Below, piece after piece: positions 22,951-35,412 of a stretch of 64,000 bases of DNA. The DNA lies in the NCBI GenBank assembly GCA_015501605.1, contig JADNRZ010000016.1:186001-250000 (forward strand), written 5' to 3'. Source of the DNA: Panaeolus papilionaceus. Taxonomy: Eukaryota > Basidiomycota > Agaricomycetes > Agaricales. Within the stretch, counting starts at the first letter, position 1; every line of letters starts with the position of its first letter. The notes beneath the pieces are model-generated. The model did not search any database. It saw only the letters and a program-made list of their open reading frames with translations, and was not told where the DNA came from. Position numbers and translations under genes: made by a program.

Positions 22951-25086
22951 TCAAATGACCACAATTGCACAAAGTTGTCTGCGAGATATATGGTGGATGA
23001 CTGACGGTAGGACCCAAGAGGTGGCTCTAACGTCTTGTAGCTCAGAGGGCATTTAATTGAAGAATACTATGTGAGAAGCTGCGCTCCATGTCGTTAATTA
23101 CTTTGTTTTCCATGTTCGGGAACCACGCCCATCATCTATATAGTATATAAGTACAAGGCGAGGTGCCTCGCTTCGGCTACCAGTGAGTGGAAAGTAGCCT
23201 ACCACAAAGCGAAGGACTAAACAAATGGCAGAAGGAAAAGCCGGATTCGGAATAAAATTGTTTCAAAATGCAGCAAAGATAAAAGCAAGTGCATGAATAA
23301 GGAAACGCACAAATACATGCAAATGAATCCGCAGGTAATGGTTAAAGTATAAGGAATAATGCCTTCGATGATCTGCCGAGTCCATGATGTCCTCCATTCA
23401 TTTACTATGTCACCTGCAGCTCCAATTCCGTTGCGGCATTTCCCGAAAAATTCTTGAAGGAACCCTCCTGGACAGTGATGTTCTACACAGCGACTAAGTA
23501 GGATTAGTCGTTCACTAAGTCTCACTAAGTTAGATGAGTCGTGTCAGGACTTTGGTCGACTGGTTGTCGACTTTCCCATCTGGGTAGATTCAAGAAAAAT
23601 ACACCAGGATCTGTACGTATACTTAGATATAGAAAAATATAGAAATAAGGAGTGTAATAATTTGCAGATTGAATCGTGACTCTCAAAAAGTCACGAAAAA
23701 TGGGTGTTCTTTTCCAGATCCCGTTCGATGTTGTGCTCGTATTATTCCCAAGAAATCCGGCCTGAAACTCGTGGTAGCAGATTAATATATCCCTACCAAA
23801 TATTAGGCTGCTTCGAAGCTATCTGCATTTACGAGCGAGGAAATACTTATCGCGTAGACATGAAATATGGTCATTTGATGGCATCAACTTCTGCCAAACT
23901 GACCTTTTCCACCACAGTGACGTTTCGTGACAGCAAAACCCGAGTGGTGGCATTTTCGACTAGAATCGACCGGAAACACTCCGTGGCTCGTTCTCCCCCC
24001 TTTTTCTTCATTTAAAAATCATATTCATACAAAGAAATAAAAGTTTTACCGATGTACCAAGTCTCAATACTAAGGGAGCAAAGGAAAATATTCCAGACAC
24101 TGAGAAGTGGGATTCTACCTGGTGACTGATGATAGTACCAATTTCGTTCATACGACCAATCAAGCACAAGCACCATCACTTCCCAAATAGTAAGTGGCCA
24201 ATCTGCCCGCAGCCCGAAAGGCATTTTGATAACTCTGTCAGTTTTGACCCAATCAAGAATCCCTCCAGAGAAAATATTCATCTCAATGAAACAAGAATTT
24301 TGCCAGGAGCAATTGAAAAAAGGGGGGAAATTGAGCCCTCCTATAGCTTATCAATGTGCTTGTGCCAAAGTGGTGGTGTCGAAGTGACATGCACCATACT
24401 ACCCAGAAGAAATGCAGGAATTATGGAGATAGGGGTGAGCAAGCGAACGTGAGGGGTACCATGGGCAGCGGATGAAGAGCCAAATTGGTCTGACCTGATG
24501 CGAAAATGAGAGTTGAAGCTGGTAGATCTGTGCCACTGTACTCAGCTGCCGTACTCCCTTGAGGGTGACAAAAGGATACTAGATAGGCTTTCATTGACAA
24601 AATAAGATGTTTATTTCAGCGTGTACGTGTGTACGAAGAATTATATAATATTTTTAGATAAATAATAATAAATTATCAACTTTCATAAATCATTAGCAGA
24701 GAAGCTGTAGAATCTTCTCGAGAAGCCCTCAATACTAAGGAGGCCCATAGAACCAATCGTTCCCCCACATATGGACCTGCATGTCCATTTAAGTTCATCG
24801 GTATGTCAAGCATTTGTCGGGTTTGTGTCATAGAAGCGGTTGGCTAGCAAATACTGGCATTCGTATAAAGCCCTGAAACCTCTAAGCAAATATTAAATTT
24901 TATCACTTGGGCTATCTGCAAACGTCAAAGTATCGACATCAATTGAGATTTTGTCATCTTTTGATATAAAAAATTCAACATCCGATCGGCATAGTCAGAA
25001 GAAAGCTCCTTGGCATAAGTTATCTAGATTCCGTAGCAGAGAACACCGTGATATATGTTGGGAGGGAGGGGGAGTAGAAACGCTGT
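22951..25086. other. Spacer between K1 and K2
   Basis: The first part is the K1 promoter; 23060-23130 and 23360-23410 match 29765-29835 and 29865-29905 upstream of K2. About 230 bases between these (23135-23355) are extra in K1. A small hairpin (cgtgact...agtcacg) lies at 23673-23693. Minus frames at 23217-23525 and 24012-24281 have no recognisable domain. From about 24555 the sequence is K2's 3' flank, with an AT-rich stretch at 24640-24690. Confidence 0.5.
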
Positions 25087-28000
25087 TTATCGTGAGGTTG
25101 GTATGGATGAATCAGGTCTAAAGCGAAGGCGAGCAAGGAGTACTGTCTCCCAAGGATCTCCAACATCCGAAATTTTGCTATGGAAGTCGAAAGGGACTGG
25201 GTCAACGTCGACGTGATCGTGAGGTACACAAGTGGGTGTGCTATGTTCAAAGGTGAATGCACCCCAAGGATGATTGTGCTTGCGATTCGCGAAGACGTTG
25301 AAATGGGCCTAAGTCTGAGTTAGTTGGCGTAGTCACAGAAAATCGGGAACTGGCTCACCTGTCCCTCTGGGTGACTATGGCTCACAAAAAGTGCATATCC
25401 CGGCGTGCGTATTTCCCCTAGGACTGTCGTACACGGAGGGGTGCTTATTAACATCCTTCTATTTTAATAAACAATTATAAAAATACCTAAGAAGAGGTCC
25501 TCCTTTTGTATCTGATGGCGATAACCATAAACCTTCAATATTGTATCCGCATTTTCGCTAAACCATGTCTTGGGGACCTCAGTGGAGTCCAGGTTCATGT
25601 AATGGTATTCCATAATCTCGGTGTACAAGTGGGCCGCTGTTAGTCCTTTCTTGAGGTGATACGAGCACTGTCGTGATACATTTGAGCTCCTGGAACAAGT
25701 TCCGTAAGTAACAAGGTCAAGAGACGCGAAGTCAGTTGGTTTTGTCCACATACACGGCGTGAGGCAGTGTCAGTGACCCAGCTATGAGATCATATGCCTT
25801 TTGGCTGGGTGTCCGTTTATCAATTCGTTGGGTGCCAATAGGTTGCAAACCTGGCAATCTGAGAGGAAGCAGATTGCGGATGGTGAAGTTGTCGCATTTG
25901 TGTGGTCTCAGAGAGTTGAAAAGGGTGACGAATTGCCCAGCCGCTTTGGACAAATAACCTACAGCACCGACCTCCACTGGGGTAGGATCCCACAACGGTA
26001 GCATTTCTACATTAAGAACAAAAATGATTCAATAAAGACAATTCATGGTATAGCTTTTTATGCGCCAACCTAAAGGGTAGAAATCGTGCTGCAGGTTGAG
26101 CCGATACTTGAGTGCATTCCGGAAGCTTGTCACTTCATCTTCTTGTGGTGAAATATGATACTGCTCAAACTCCACCTGATCAAATTGGGCGGACGTTGGA
26201 GGTGATTCCAACGTAGATCGGCGACTAGTTGCTGTGGAGAGCCCTGGCGTCGGGGCTTCCACCACTGCTGTTGGTATCATCAGATCAACACGTGGGGAAT
26301 CCGTGCTAGTTCTTGTGAATTGAACTGTGTCATTTCCTCCACCTAAAACATCGTCCACTAAGTGGTGTCATCAGCCAAGGACTCATAAGAAAACAAGAGT
26401 CAGCGTTGACTCACCGACTGTCACTGCAGTATTTTGGAGGAATGAGGGTATCCTTATAGGGGCTAATGAAGGCGATGGTGTTCTGTCTATCTGTGTTACA
26501 GCAAGATCCATTGGCGCGGCAGCCTGAGGAGATTCAGCCAATCCGCGACCAAGTGCCCTTCGCAGATGTTTGAGGTCACGAGAGATCTTGGCGAAAGAAG
26601 GGCGTGAGCTAGTGTCCATTTGCCAGCAGGAGGAAAGAATATCCCGAAGATCATGAGTGTTGAATCTGGATGTTGGTGGAATGTCAGGCCGGGAGTTATG
26701 TTCTGCGTGATAGTTTAAGCCAGTGTCGGATAGTTTATGTTACAACGTACCACGGACAAGGACTTGCACGGCGGCATCATCGACATTTCGCCAGGGCATT
26801 CTTCCCATGTTGAGAATTTCTGTACAAGTGATTGAGAAGGCCCAAACGTCAACAGCAGGAGTGAGTGGCCCGGCACCGCCCCAGATCTCTGGTGCTTGCC
26901 ATCGCAAAGTACCACCTAAGATATAGAAATGTTAACCATGAGATACTTCAACGTTCTGTGATATTCACCGCTCATTGCCTTGCCGGTCCAGCCTGTCTTC
27001 AACTCGCTTTGACCAAAATCGGCGACGAGTGCGCAAAACCTGCTGTCAACTAGGACGTTTGCGGCCTTTAGGTCACCATGGAGTACGGGAGGATTCCGGC
27101 TGTGCAGGTATTCCATGCCTTTGGCGATGTGGTGCATAAATCTGAAGAGGTCCCATTCTCGCTCAACAATGTTGGATGTAGTGTGGGCGGATGTCGCGGG
27201 GAGTGTGTGCTCACGTCCTGCATTTGAACCTCGGCGCGGGGGTATAGGTACCGAGTCAGCTCGTTCTGGGACGTGAAGATGAAAGGGGGAGGCAGAATGA
27301 ATGGCTGGCTCCAAACCGAGCCCAGATGGTCGCCTATCCCTCTCGACTTTTTGTAGGTGGTCCAGGAGAGATCCATGTTGCATATATGGGCTGACGAAAA
27401 ACCAAGGTGGTTCACCTTGTGTACTGCTTGCCCCGAAGAGAGGAAGGATGTTTGGATGCTTGAACATGTTCCATATTTCAACCTCTTTGATGAAGATCTC
27501 ACGAGGAGTGAGAAAGTCTTTTAAGACTTTTATTGCGACTGTCTTTCCATCCCACTTCCCTCTGTAGACCCAGGAGTATGCTCCAGCTCCGATTACTTCA
27601 TCGCGAACAATTTCGTACCTTTATTGCAAGTGAGAATGAGGAGCAAAAAGAGCGTAAGAAAACGTACTTTGTAATAGCCCAACTTGGTACGTTAGGAGCT
27701 GGATGCCTTTCACTCAGGCGTTGTAAGGCCACGATTCCTGTCTCCATAAACTCGTAATCCAATGTATCCCTGCTTCTAGGAACGGACTTTTGTTGAGCTG
27801 AGCCATCGACAACCGATTCTGTCATCACAGATGCTTCTGCTGAAACGGATGGATTCGATTGAACTGCACTAATAGATGTATCCAGAGCCCGTCGGAGAGT
27901 CCTGATAGCGTCCGGCATTTCACTTTCCCCAATCTGAAGGACTTGGAGCATTTCTGCGTCGTTGGTAGCCTGCAAAGCATCTCGCATGATTTTGCGAAGT

Positions 28001-29642
28001 TGAAGAAGATCCAGAGCTGCATCTACAGAGTTTTGGCTAAGATAAATATGGTGAAGTGTCTGAAGAATTGAAATCTGGGGTATTTCTGGCGCGTGGTCCG
28101 GATTTGCTGATACCCCTGCCGCATCATCAACTTCCACTGGTTCTGTCGATAAAAGCAACGACTCTGGTTGCTGTGTTTCTGTCTTGATGCTTGTTGGCGT
28201 TGCTTCTATGTTGGGGAGAATCGTTGCTCGTGTTTGTGCGGCAACTGGGATATGTCCACTGGCTATAGCTCTCATCAACTCTTTGATCTCCTGTTGATCT
28301 ACGTTCTGACGCCTGTTAGACTCCCGTACAAGGGACAGAATTCGGAATTGAATGCTGTACTGTACCGAAAGTTAAGTCAAACCCTTGCCGATAAACTAAA
28401 CTTGAAGTACGTACGTTGAACAAGGTCATTGCATCCTTCAGTAGGCTGTCACAGTGACCAATCTCAAGAAAGATCTCATCCCTTTTCAGATATCGCTTTA
28501 AGAAAGGCCTATTAGCTTGCTTGTTCATGGTGTCGGCAACTCGGGCGAACGACCTATCCAAAGTTTAGGAAGAATTGGTTGGGATAACTTGCATGTTTAC
28601 TCACTCCTCGAGCTTCACAATAGGCGCTGATAGTTCGATTCCTACTTCATCCCCCATGTGTGAAATTTCTTCTCTTACTGAGATAAGAATATCGGCACAT
28701 CTTTCTGTAAGACGAAGACAGCTAATTCCGTTTAGCTTGAGACTAGGCTGTCAGTCGCGCCCGAGGTTTCGGAAGAAGACGGCTCTCTTACATCGACTTT
28801 ATCTGCAGCATCCCATATTGCCAGAAGAGTCTTAGCAGCTGTAGACAGCCCGGGAATGGGCGCGAGGTCAAGCAAGTCGACGCCCACGTAAAGAGCTTGA
28901 TGTGCTACATCTGCAGCTATGTCTAGGGACGATGCCACTGCTTGCGCAACTTTCTATACGTATAAATATGAGACGTTAGCATACTCGTATTATTGCTGAC
29001 GAGAAATAACGCAGTGGTGCCCTCACTTTGCGAGTTGACTGTCTGACATTGTCGTGAGCAGCAGAGCTACTCTGTCTCCTTCCGATTCGTGGTTCGTGTT
29101 GCTCCCACCAAGAGTGAGTCACGTGTCTGGTCCCATACCACAGTTCCTCCAGCCTAGCCATCGACACAGATGACCTATGCCCTGTTTGACCTCTTACTAG
29201 GCTGTCCGCATCTTGTGGCCTGGGTCCCTCGGACGTTAAAGTACCGTACCATAGCTCTTCCATCCTGGCCATTCTGGTGTCTGTTTCTCCTCTTGCGGCA
29301 TTGTCTGCGTCTTGAGGCCTGGGTCCTGTGAATGGTGAGGTTCGATCTCTGGGGGCAGATGTGTTTTGGTCAGCTGTTCCTGTTGATATATCAGATATTA
29401 GATGGATTGTTTGGTATTGACAGAAACGGAAGCAGAAATTTCCTACTTGATAGAGCCGATTGCGACCTGGACGATGGGGTTGTGGGTGATCTACTCGACA
29501 GCTGGGTAGGTGAGGAGACATCCATTTGGGAATCACGCAAGACACGCTCTGTATCTCCCGTTAAATTCTCAGCTCCAGAAGAAGGTCCTAGATTAGATCC
29601 AGAGCTTAGACGCCTTGTTGATGTCGAATCTGAGGAGGACAT
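25087..29642 (-). CDS. K2: MLKL-like bundle + TKL kinase + unnamed C-terminal module
   Basis: Intact paralog of K1. Start ATG at 29642 opens a Ser-rich exon (MSSSDSTSTRRLSSGSN); the intron boundary TCA-A/gtagga to caacag/GAACAG keeps the frame. A unit GPRPQDAD...MAR(M/L)EELWYGT occurs twice (29326-29240 and 29227-29129); K1 has only one. Then come the helical bundle (29035-28400) with RPFLKRYLKRDEIFLEI, the brace (QNVDQQEIKELMRAIASG), the linker helix block ILQTLHHIYLSQNSVDAALD, and the kinase (about 27620-26590). The kinase has GAGAYSW, VAIKVLKD, HGDLKAANVL, DFGQSEL and WQAPEIWGG. The C-terminal module (26010-25087) carries LPLWDPTPVEVGAVGYLSK, QIQKEDLFL and a final LLARLRFRPDSSIPTS. Catalytic residues are present, so unlike animal MLKL this is probably an active kinase. 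Confidence 0.88.
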
Positions 29643-32389
29643 CGAACGACTACAATTTCAGCACTGAAAACAAAAATCAAAGTCGTCTGCGAGATATGTT
29701 TGTGGGTGACTGGTGGTGGGACTCAGAGATGGCTCCAACGTATTGTAGTTCAGAGGGCATTTAATTGAAGAATACTACGTGAGAAGCTGCACTCCATGTC
29801 CTTAATTACTCCGTCTTCCGTGTTCGGGAACCACGCCCATCATATATATATATATATATATACCTTCGATGATCTGCTGAGTCTATAATGTCCTCTATTC
29901 ATTTTATCTGCTATATTTTGTGTACCCTGTCAACATGTCCTACCACAATGGAATGTGCATTGTTATAATGCATCAAGTTGGGCAAAATGAACACAGCACT
30001 CTGGCCGGCATGGGCGTCTATTCCAGACCGATGAATCACAACCATTAGGGAGTCTGCACCACAAGAGATACTATGCGTCGATACGACTCATTAAACCGAC
30101 TCCCAGTGATCACCTAAAAATGGCTATGTTCAATTCATCATCACATCAACCCGCGTCTCACTGCGATCAAAATCACAGAACCACAAGCTCTCCCATAGCC
30201 AAATTCCTCTGAGAATGACCGTCTATCTATAGGGAACACTCATGGAAAACTCTTCGCTCGATCTCCCTCCCATCAACTTTGTATGGCGTGATGTACTACC
30301 CCGTCGTTAACCTCGGTTGTTGGACATATACCGGTTCGCAATCCGTTGGTGTTGGAACCACGATAGTCATGAATCAATATTATTATATTCACAGAGGCCA
30401 GATGTTGCCTGCACTTACGGCCTGTAAATCATCTCACAACCGGCACTTCGATCTTGATCATGATGCATTCATACATTCAACTCGTCGATCCTAATCAGAT
30501 GGATACTCTTTCGCGTCTCCTCCGAGTGACAGATGTATAAATTTGTGATCAACTTTATTTCGAATAAACCTGCAGCCTTATCTTCTCGATTGCGTGACAT
30601 ACGAATAGTCAGATTGGCATAACGCCACGTATCTCTCAATTGTTAGCGGAAGACACTTTAGATCTCGAGTCCAAGTTCCAATATCTTCGGCACCAATGAT
30701 TTATCGGTCGGAATGCGACCAGGCGACAAAAATGGGTGGCACTCTGGGGTCGAAGTCCATTTTCAATCCCCGAACAATGGACAATATCATCGCCATAAAT
30801 TAGTTTTTTTTTTTTTAGCAGAAGCACGCGAAGCAACCACTTACGCATTGACGAATTAAGAGGGATTTCTGGAGGAGGACTTGAAAACATCATAATGGCC
30901 GTTGCAAATTAGGGGTTTTCGTCATGCAAGGTTACAAGGCAATTAATCACGGTCTGGCGTGTACCACCTCGAGCAATTTATTAGCAACACTTCCAAGAGT
31001 CTAGCCGTTTTGACCCTCTCCTGCTGTGTCTCCCACTAGCATGGGCGAAGCAAGCCAAAGTAAAGGGAGGTAGAGAACGGTGGCAAAGAGGGCAACACGG
31101 AAGAGAGCTTAATGAGTATTACGGGCACACCGGTATTTGAGAGTCTACCCTCGCTGAGATGACATTCAAAACTTTCGAAAGCTCCTTTTTATTTAAAGTT
31201 GGCGCGGAGAAAGTTCAAGAAGCTTCCGATATGCGCTATGTGTGGTTTTTATTCGTCGCTCTCCCACCGTCGAGGGTTGCAACACCTCAAAGAATACTAA
31301 TTATACGACGCGAGTCACACAGTTTCTGCCTGCAAGTGAAAATAGTTCTCATTCGAAACATGGTCGTGAAAATCTGTACTCCGGAGAGGCATCGTATCGA
31401 GCATGCCAAGTCCAACCGAAGGTCTTGTTTGAGTATAATTGGACCCCCGCGGAGTCAACATACTATTATTATCTCCTGAGTGAAAATTAGAGCCAGAGCC
31501 GTGGTTCACTCTCGAAGGTTCCGTACCAGAATATTCGCCACTTTCCGGCTCATCGACACTGTGGTATTAAGCGCCTGACACAACCTGACCCGCGCGGCAT
31601 GCATGATATGCCGCGAAACAGGTGCTCATCTCATCACCTGCGTCAAGTCATTCTGTAATCTGACTTGTCTCTAGGCGAGAAAAAATTAGACAAGTGTGCT
31701 TGCTTCCTTCACTGTAATGTTCGTATCAGCAGTATCTTATCGTGGGAGACTACGCCCACAATTATCTCTCGAATATGTTCAGAGTAACCTGCTTCTAAAG
31801 ATATGAATCATCGGTGGCCATCCTTGGCATTATGCAAGAGAACCTGAGCACCAAATGGTACCAGCAACTCACCGAAGGCTGGTAAGCAGCTATAATTTAC
31901 TGACTAGTAGATAAAAGAGGTGCCAAAACATGCGTGTGCGCCGTGAAATCTGCTGGAGTAAGTCACTTTAAAATCCATCCAACTACAAATTGTAACAATA
32001 CAAATCAACATCAAGAACGCAAGAAAGAGTGAATGCTGATAAAGGTGTGAATACAATGAATGGAATCCGTAAAGAAAGGGCAGCTATCCGTATGAAAGAC
32101 CGAGTACACAAATTACAAGGGCTATACTATTTACGTCAGTTGAGGGAAAGGCGACCAGTGATGCAAGTATGCAACTACATCGTCTCCTGAACTGTGGCAA
32201 GGAAAAAATTGTAAACAAGGTGCTGTCTAGAAGTGGGTGTGTTGGGATGACTCACTAATGCACAAGGGTATAATGCTCAAAGTCACATCCAACACCTCGG
32301 TGGCTCATAAGCTTCATATCGTCCTTAAAAACCAAAATAACTCCCAACTCCTGCCCCTCATATCAAATCGTCCATAAATCATCAAAAAA
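29643..32389. other. Long spacer, no supported gene
   Basis: 29643-29910 is the duplicated kinase promoter. Beyond that, a minus frame at about 31558-31315 (SVDEPESGEYSGTEPSRV, then an Asn/Ser-rich stretch) looks like the disordered tail of a membrane or secreted protein, with no recognisable body upstream. A poly-T tract lies at about 30806-30816. I see no RNA gene. Confidence 0.4.
29841..29862. repeat. (AT)n microsatellite upstream of K2
   Basis: An uninterrupted AT run about 200 bases upstream of the K2 start. K1 has non-repetitive AT-rich sequence plus about 230 extra bases at the matching position, so the two promoters differ most here. Confidence 0.85.
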
Positions 32390-33229
32390 TCAAACGCTTG
32401 TGGTCCTCATCGTAGCGGAGTCGCCTACGTATTGGCTTTCCCTCGGGTTCCACCTCCCATGCATCGGCTCGTTAAACGCGCCATTTGCAATTGCGAATAG
32501 TAAGCTGAAAGTCAGGAGAGCAGAGAGGCAAAGCCAGCCTAACCAAGTAAAGGCGACGAGTGCTGATAGAAGGCGGCATGTGGAGAAGCTTTGGCAGAAG
32601 GAAAGGTTGCCCCACATGCTCTAATAAATTGTGGTAGAAACGGGGATGATGAGACAAGACGCAAGAACGGTGATCCAGTTCATTAGAAGGGCGAAGACGG
32701 AACATGTTGGTGTAGACATACCGTTGCAACTGCTGCTCCAGAGATGTAGAATACCCATATCAGGCTCAGCCCTGCAATCTCCCCTTTAAACGAGAATAGA
32801 TGTGGGTTCTCCCAACGATTATGAATGGTTAAGGCACTGTTGGCGGAATAATTCAGTACAAGTAATCGTGAGCATACACATCCAGCACGTACACAAATAT
32901 AGACCAAGGAATTGTCATCAGGCATGTTATGAGGAGTTCGACAGCAATAGGATCTGTAAATAATTCTGGCGTTAGCCTAACACTTTGGGCGGGCCGTAGT
33001 GTAATAATATAGACTCCTCACCATGGAAATTACGTCCTCCATTTAATGGGTCACCAGGTGGTAGGTTGCCCGTGTAATTCAGTCGTGCCGCTGTTAGGCA
33101 GAACAGAATGAACGTGAAGAAAGCCTGCAGAAGAAATGTTTTGGTCGTCAAATAAATTTGGGAAGACTTGGGAAGACTCACAAGTGCACAATAGAGCGAT
33201 ATACGAACTGCAGGTAAACTGAATGGCAT
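32390..33229 (-). CDS. Four-helix membrane protein, MARVEL-like, copy 2
   Basis: Five short exons. Start ATG at 33229 (MPFSLPAVRISLYCAL). The next exon is FFTFILFCLTAARLNYTGN and PGDPLNGGRNFH, then AVELLITCLMTIPWSIFV, joined through a 55-base intron to an exon with NPHLFSFKGEIAGLSLIWVF and YISGAAVAT. The last exon begins MWGNLSFCQSFSTCRLLSA and contains FTWLGWLCLSALLTFSLLF, followed by a short tail. This gives four hydrophobic helices in the MARVEL-like arrangement. It is a diverged paralog of 14916-15758 (shared 'TAARxxYT' / 'TGYRxHYT' after helix 1 and an acidic-Pro start to the second block). All joins keep the frame. Role unknown beyond membrane location. Confidence 0.75.
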
Positions 33230-35220
33230 AGCGTTGAAGAATAAATCGTCGAGGTTGGAGGTTAGTTATTTGTAGGACTCGTCGGCCTCGTGGGTGCGTA
33301 GTTTCTTGGTGCTGTGTCCGATAAAAAGTAATCGCCTTGTGGAGAATGAAATTTTTGAAGTCGTCAATATAGGGAGTGCAATTGCCCGTATAAGGGCTCT
33401 TCAATTGGGTAGAAGCGACAGCCTAGCCGAAAGATGGTAGAGGTTGCGCTCAACGCAAGTCGGAACTTCTGCGGCAAGCAATGTGCGATGGTGTTGATGA
33501 TCGGGTGGGTAGTAAGTGCTCTGAGATGGTGCCACGCTGGCAATGGGAAAGGTTAATTCTAATGGTTGAGTGCTGTCTAAGATATGAGTGCGGAAAACGA
33601 GTGTGTTACACGAGGCCGTGTTCTGAACTAGGGACCTCCTGGGTTTCACGAGATGTACACTGGCCGCAGCAGTGCTGTCAGGGGTCAAGTCTGGTCAAGG
33701 ATTCGTGCTGAAATTTGGGAAATGAATGGATAAGGGTCTTGGCCCGAATGTAGTGCTCTACACGACTTTCCATCAGCGTCATTACGTGCCAAATGCCAGA
33801 GCCCATTCTGACGCTTACCTGTTGGAGAGCTAGGGTGATGGATGTCCTGAAGAAGGATGCAAAAACATTAGTTATGTCGACAAGGCGGTTACATTGTTGG
33901 CAACGGCAAAACCATCCGTGGAGCTTTGATCGCACACAACGTTCTTCGATCGGCAAAATTTAAAAAAAATTATATTGCTTTCAACGCATTTGTGTGATGA
34001 AGGTGGTCCGATATGCACCACGCGTTGGCATTCAATTATCCCAGGTCATGCATACCAACCAACTTGACCCTTCAACAAGGATGGAAATCGTGGTTGGAAC
34101 GTGAAAAACCATTCAAGATACTGCCAGCAGAGCGGCTAAGAATATACTGAACAGATGGCAACGACTTGGAGGTGATGTCGGACGACGCCGTCGGTTGGTT
34201 ACCTCGGGAACATACACAGTCGGAAAATGCCGGTTTTCATTTCCACGCTCAGCAATGCTCGAGAGGCAACAAACTTGAACTTCAACTAGGCTGGTCGATG
34301 GAAACCACTCTTCAACATCGTGCAGGTGTTGTGCTTAACTGGTCAACACAGGCTAAAAAGGTCTGAAATTTGGTCAAGCTCAAAGGCGTCACAAATTTCT
34401 TGGTTGTCCGATGTGCGCCCATGGATTGCGCTTGAAAGGGTAAACACTTCTGATATGTGGGAGTTAAAGATTAGAGGTATGCGTTAAATTTAAATAAGAA
34501 ATGCAGGGCAGGGGATTTGATTTACTTTACTCTGCATTGGAGGGTGGAAACACAACATCCACCGATCCCGGCGGTTGACGAATTGTCCGCCTCCTCAGCT
34601 TACATTGATCATAACGTACCATTGGTAGGACTTGCATTTCATTTGCTTTTATGCTAGATAGCCAACAGAGTAACTTAAAAATCTTGGGAATCAGACCTAG
34701 GTAAATTCGAGGTCAATTCGAGGTGCCGAGAATTCTCTCGGTGGAGAAGTGGATGATCCAGGCGGATACAGTTCAGGTAAGCATCTCCCTCCATATCTTC
34801 ATGGTCTCTTATGGTTGATTACGGCGCAGGTTCACTAGATAAAGTGAATGTCTTTTTCCAAACTCCATGATAGGTATCAAGTAGGCCGTAATCCCCAAAG
34901 GAATCATGACAAAGTACCACTTGATGCGCGTCTTGGCGCGGAGGCTTTGCACCAACGCCTTCCACGGAAATTCAAAATCATTGCAATGTAAAGATATGCG
35001 GTCCGTGCTTGGCGCGTTTTTTAGCTTTCTAAAGCACTCAGTCAACTGACATTGATCAAGCTCTTCCAGGTATAAAACCGAACCAGAAATCTACCAGAAC
35101 ATCACATCGACATCTTCCCTGTTCTACGGTAAGCATCTCACTCGAAGCTGATTAATCCTTGCATGCAATTTCAATCCAACTAACCAGCGGTTTACGCAGA
35201 ATAATTGACGCTAACTCACA
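33230..35220. other. Spacer; last part is duplicated promoter of the secreted-peptide gene
   Basis: No gene is supported in 33230-34700; frames there lack recognisable domains. 34830-35060 resembles 35740-35940 (shared 'ccatgatag', 'cgcgcttggcgcg'-like and 'gatgtgcgg..cgt.cttgg' stretches), so the upstream regions of the two secreted-peptide copies were duplicated with the genes. Confidence 0.45.
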
Positions 35221-35412
35221 ATGTGGTACTCAAAGACCTCTGTTACTCTCCTTGGCGCCATCGCCTTGCTCCTTCACGTTGGAAGTACCGTCGCAACACC
35301 ATCTCCGGTAGAAGTATGCGACAGGTCCTGTTTCCCTCAACCCCCTTCCTGCGAATATCCCTCCTATGTTGGTGGTACCCCCGGATGCTATGCATGCTGC
35401 CGCCAAATCTGA
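35221..35412 (+). CDS. Small secreted cysteine-rich protein (63 residues)
   Basis: Single exon. The N-terminal hydrophobic stretch VTLLGAIALLLHVGSTVA is a clear signal peptide, with likely cleavage after Ala25 or soon after. The mature part of about 37 residues has six cysteines at positions 33, 37, 44, 56, 59 and 60 (C-x3-C-x6-C-x11-C-x2-C-C), with Pro-rich spacers (FPQPPS, YPSYVGGTPG). Six cysteines in so small a protein suggest three disulphides and a role outside the cell. I cannot tell an effector-like, antimicrobial, toxin-like or developmental role from sequence. A broken tandem copy lies 670 bases downstream. Confidence 0.75.
   Translation: MWYSKTSVTLLGAIALLLHVGSTVATPSPVEVCDRSCFPQPPSCEYPSYVGGTPGCYACCRQI

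Noticed and set aside
25020..25262. Minus-strand frame of 80 codons at the K2 end
   Set aside because: Same kind of shadow; the conserved frame ends at 25087.
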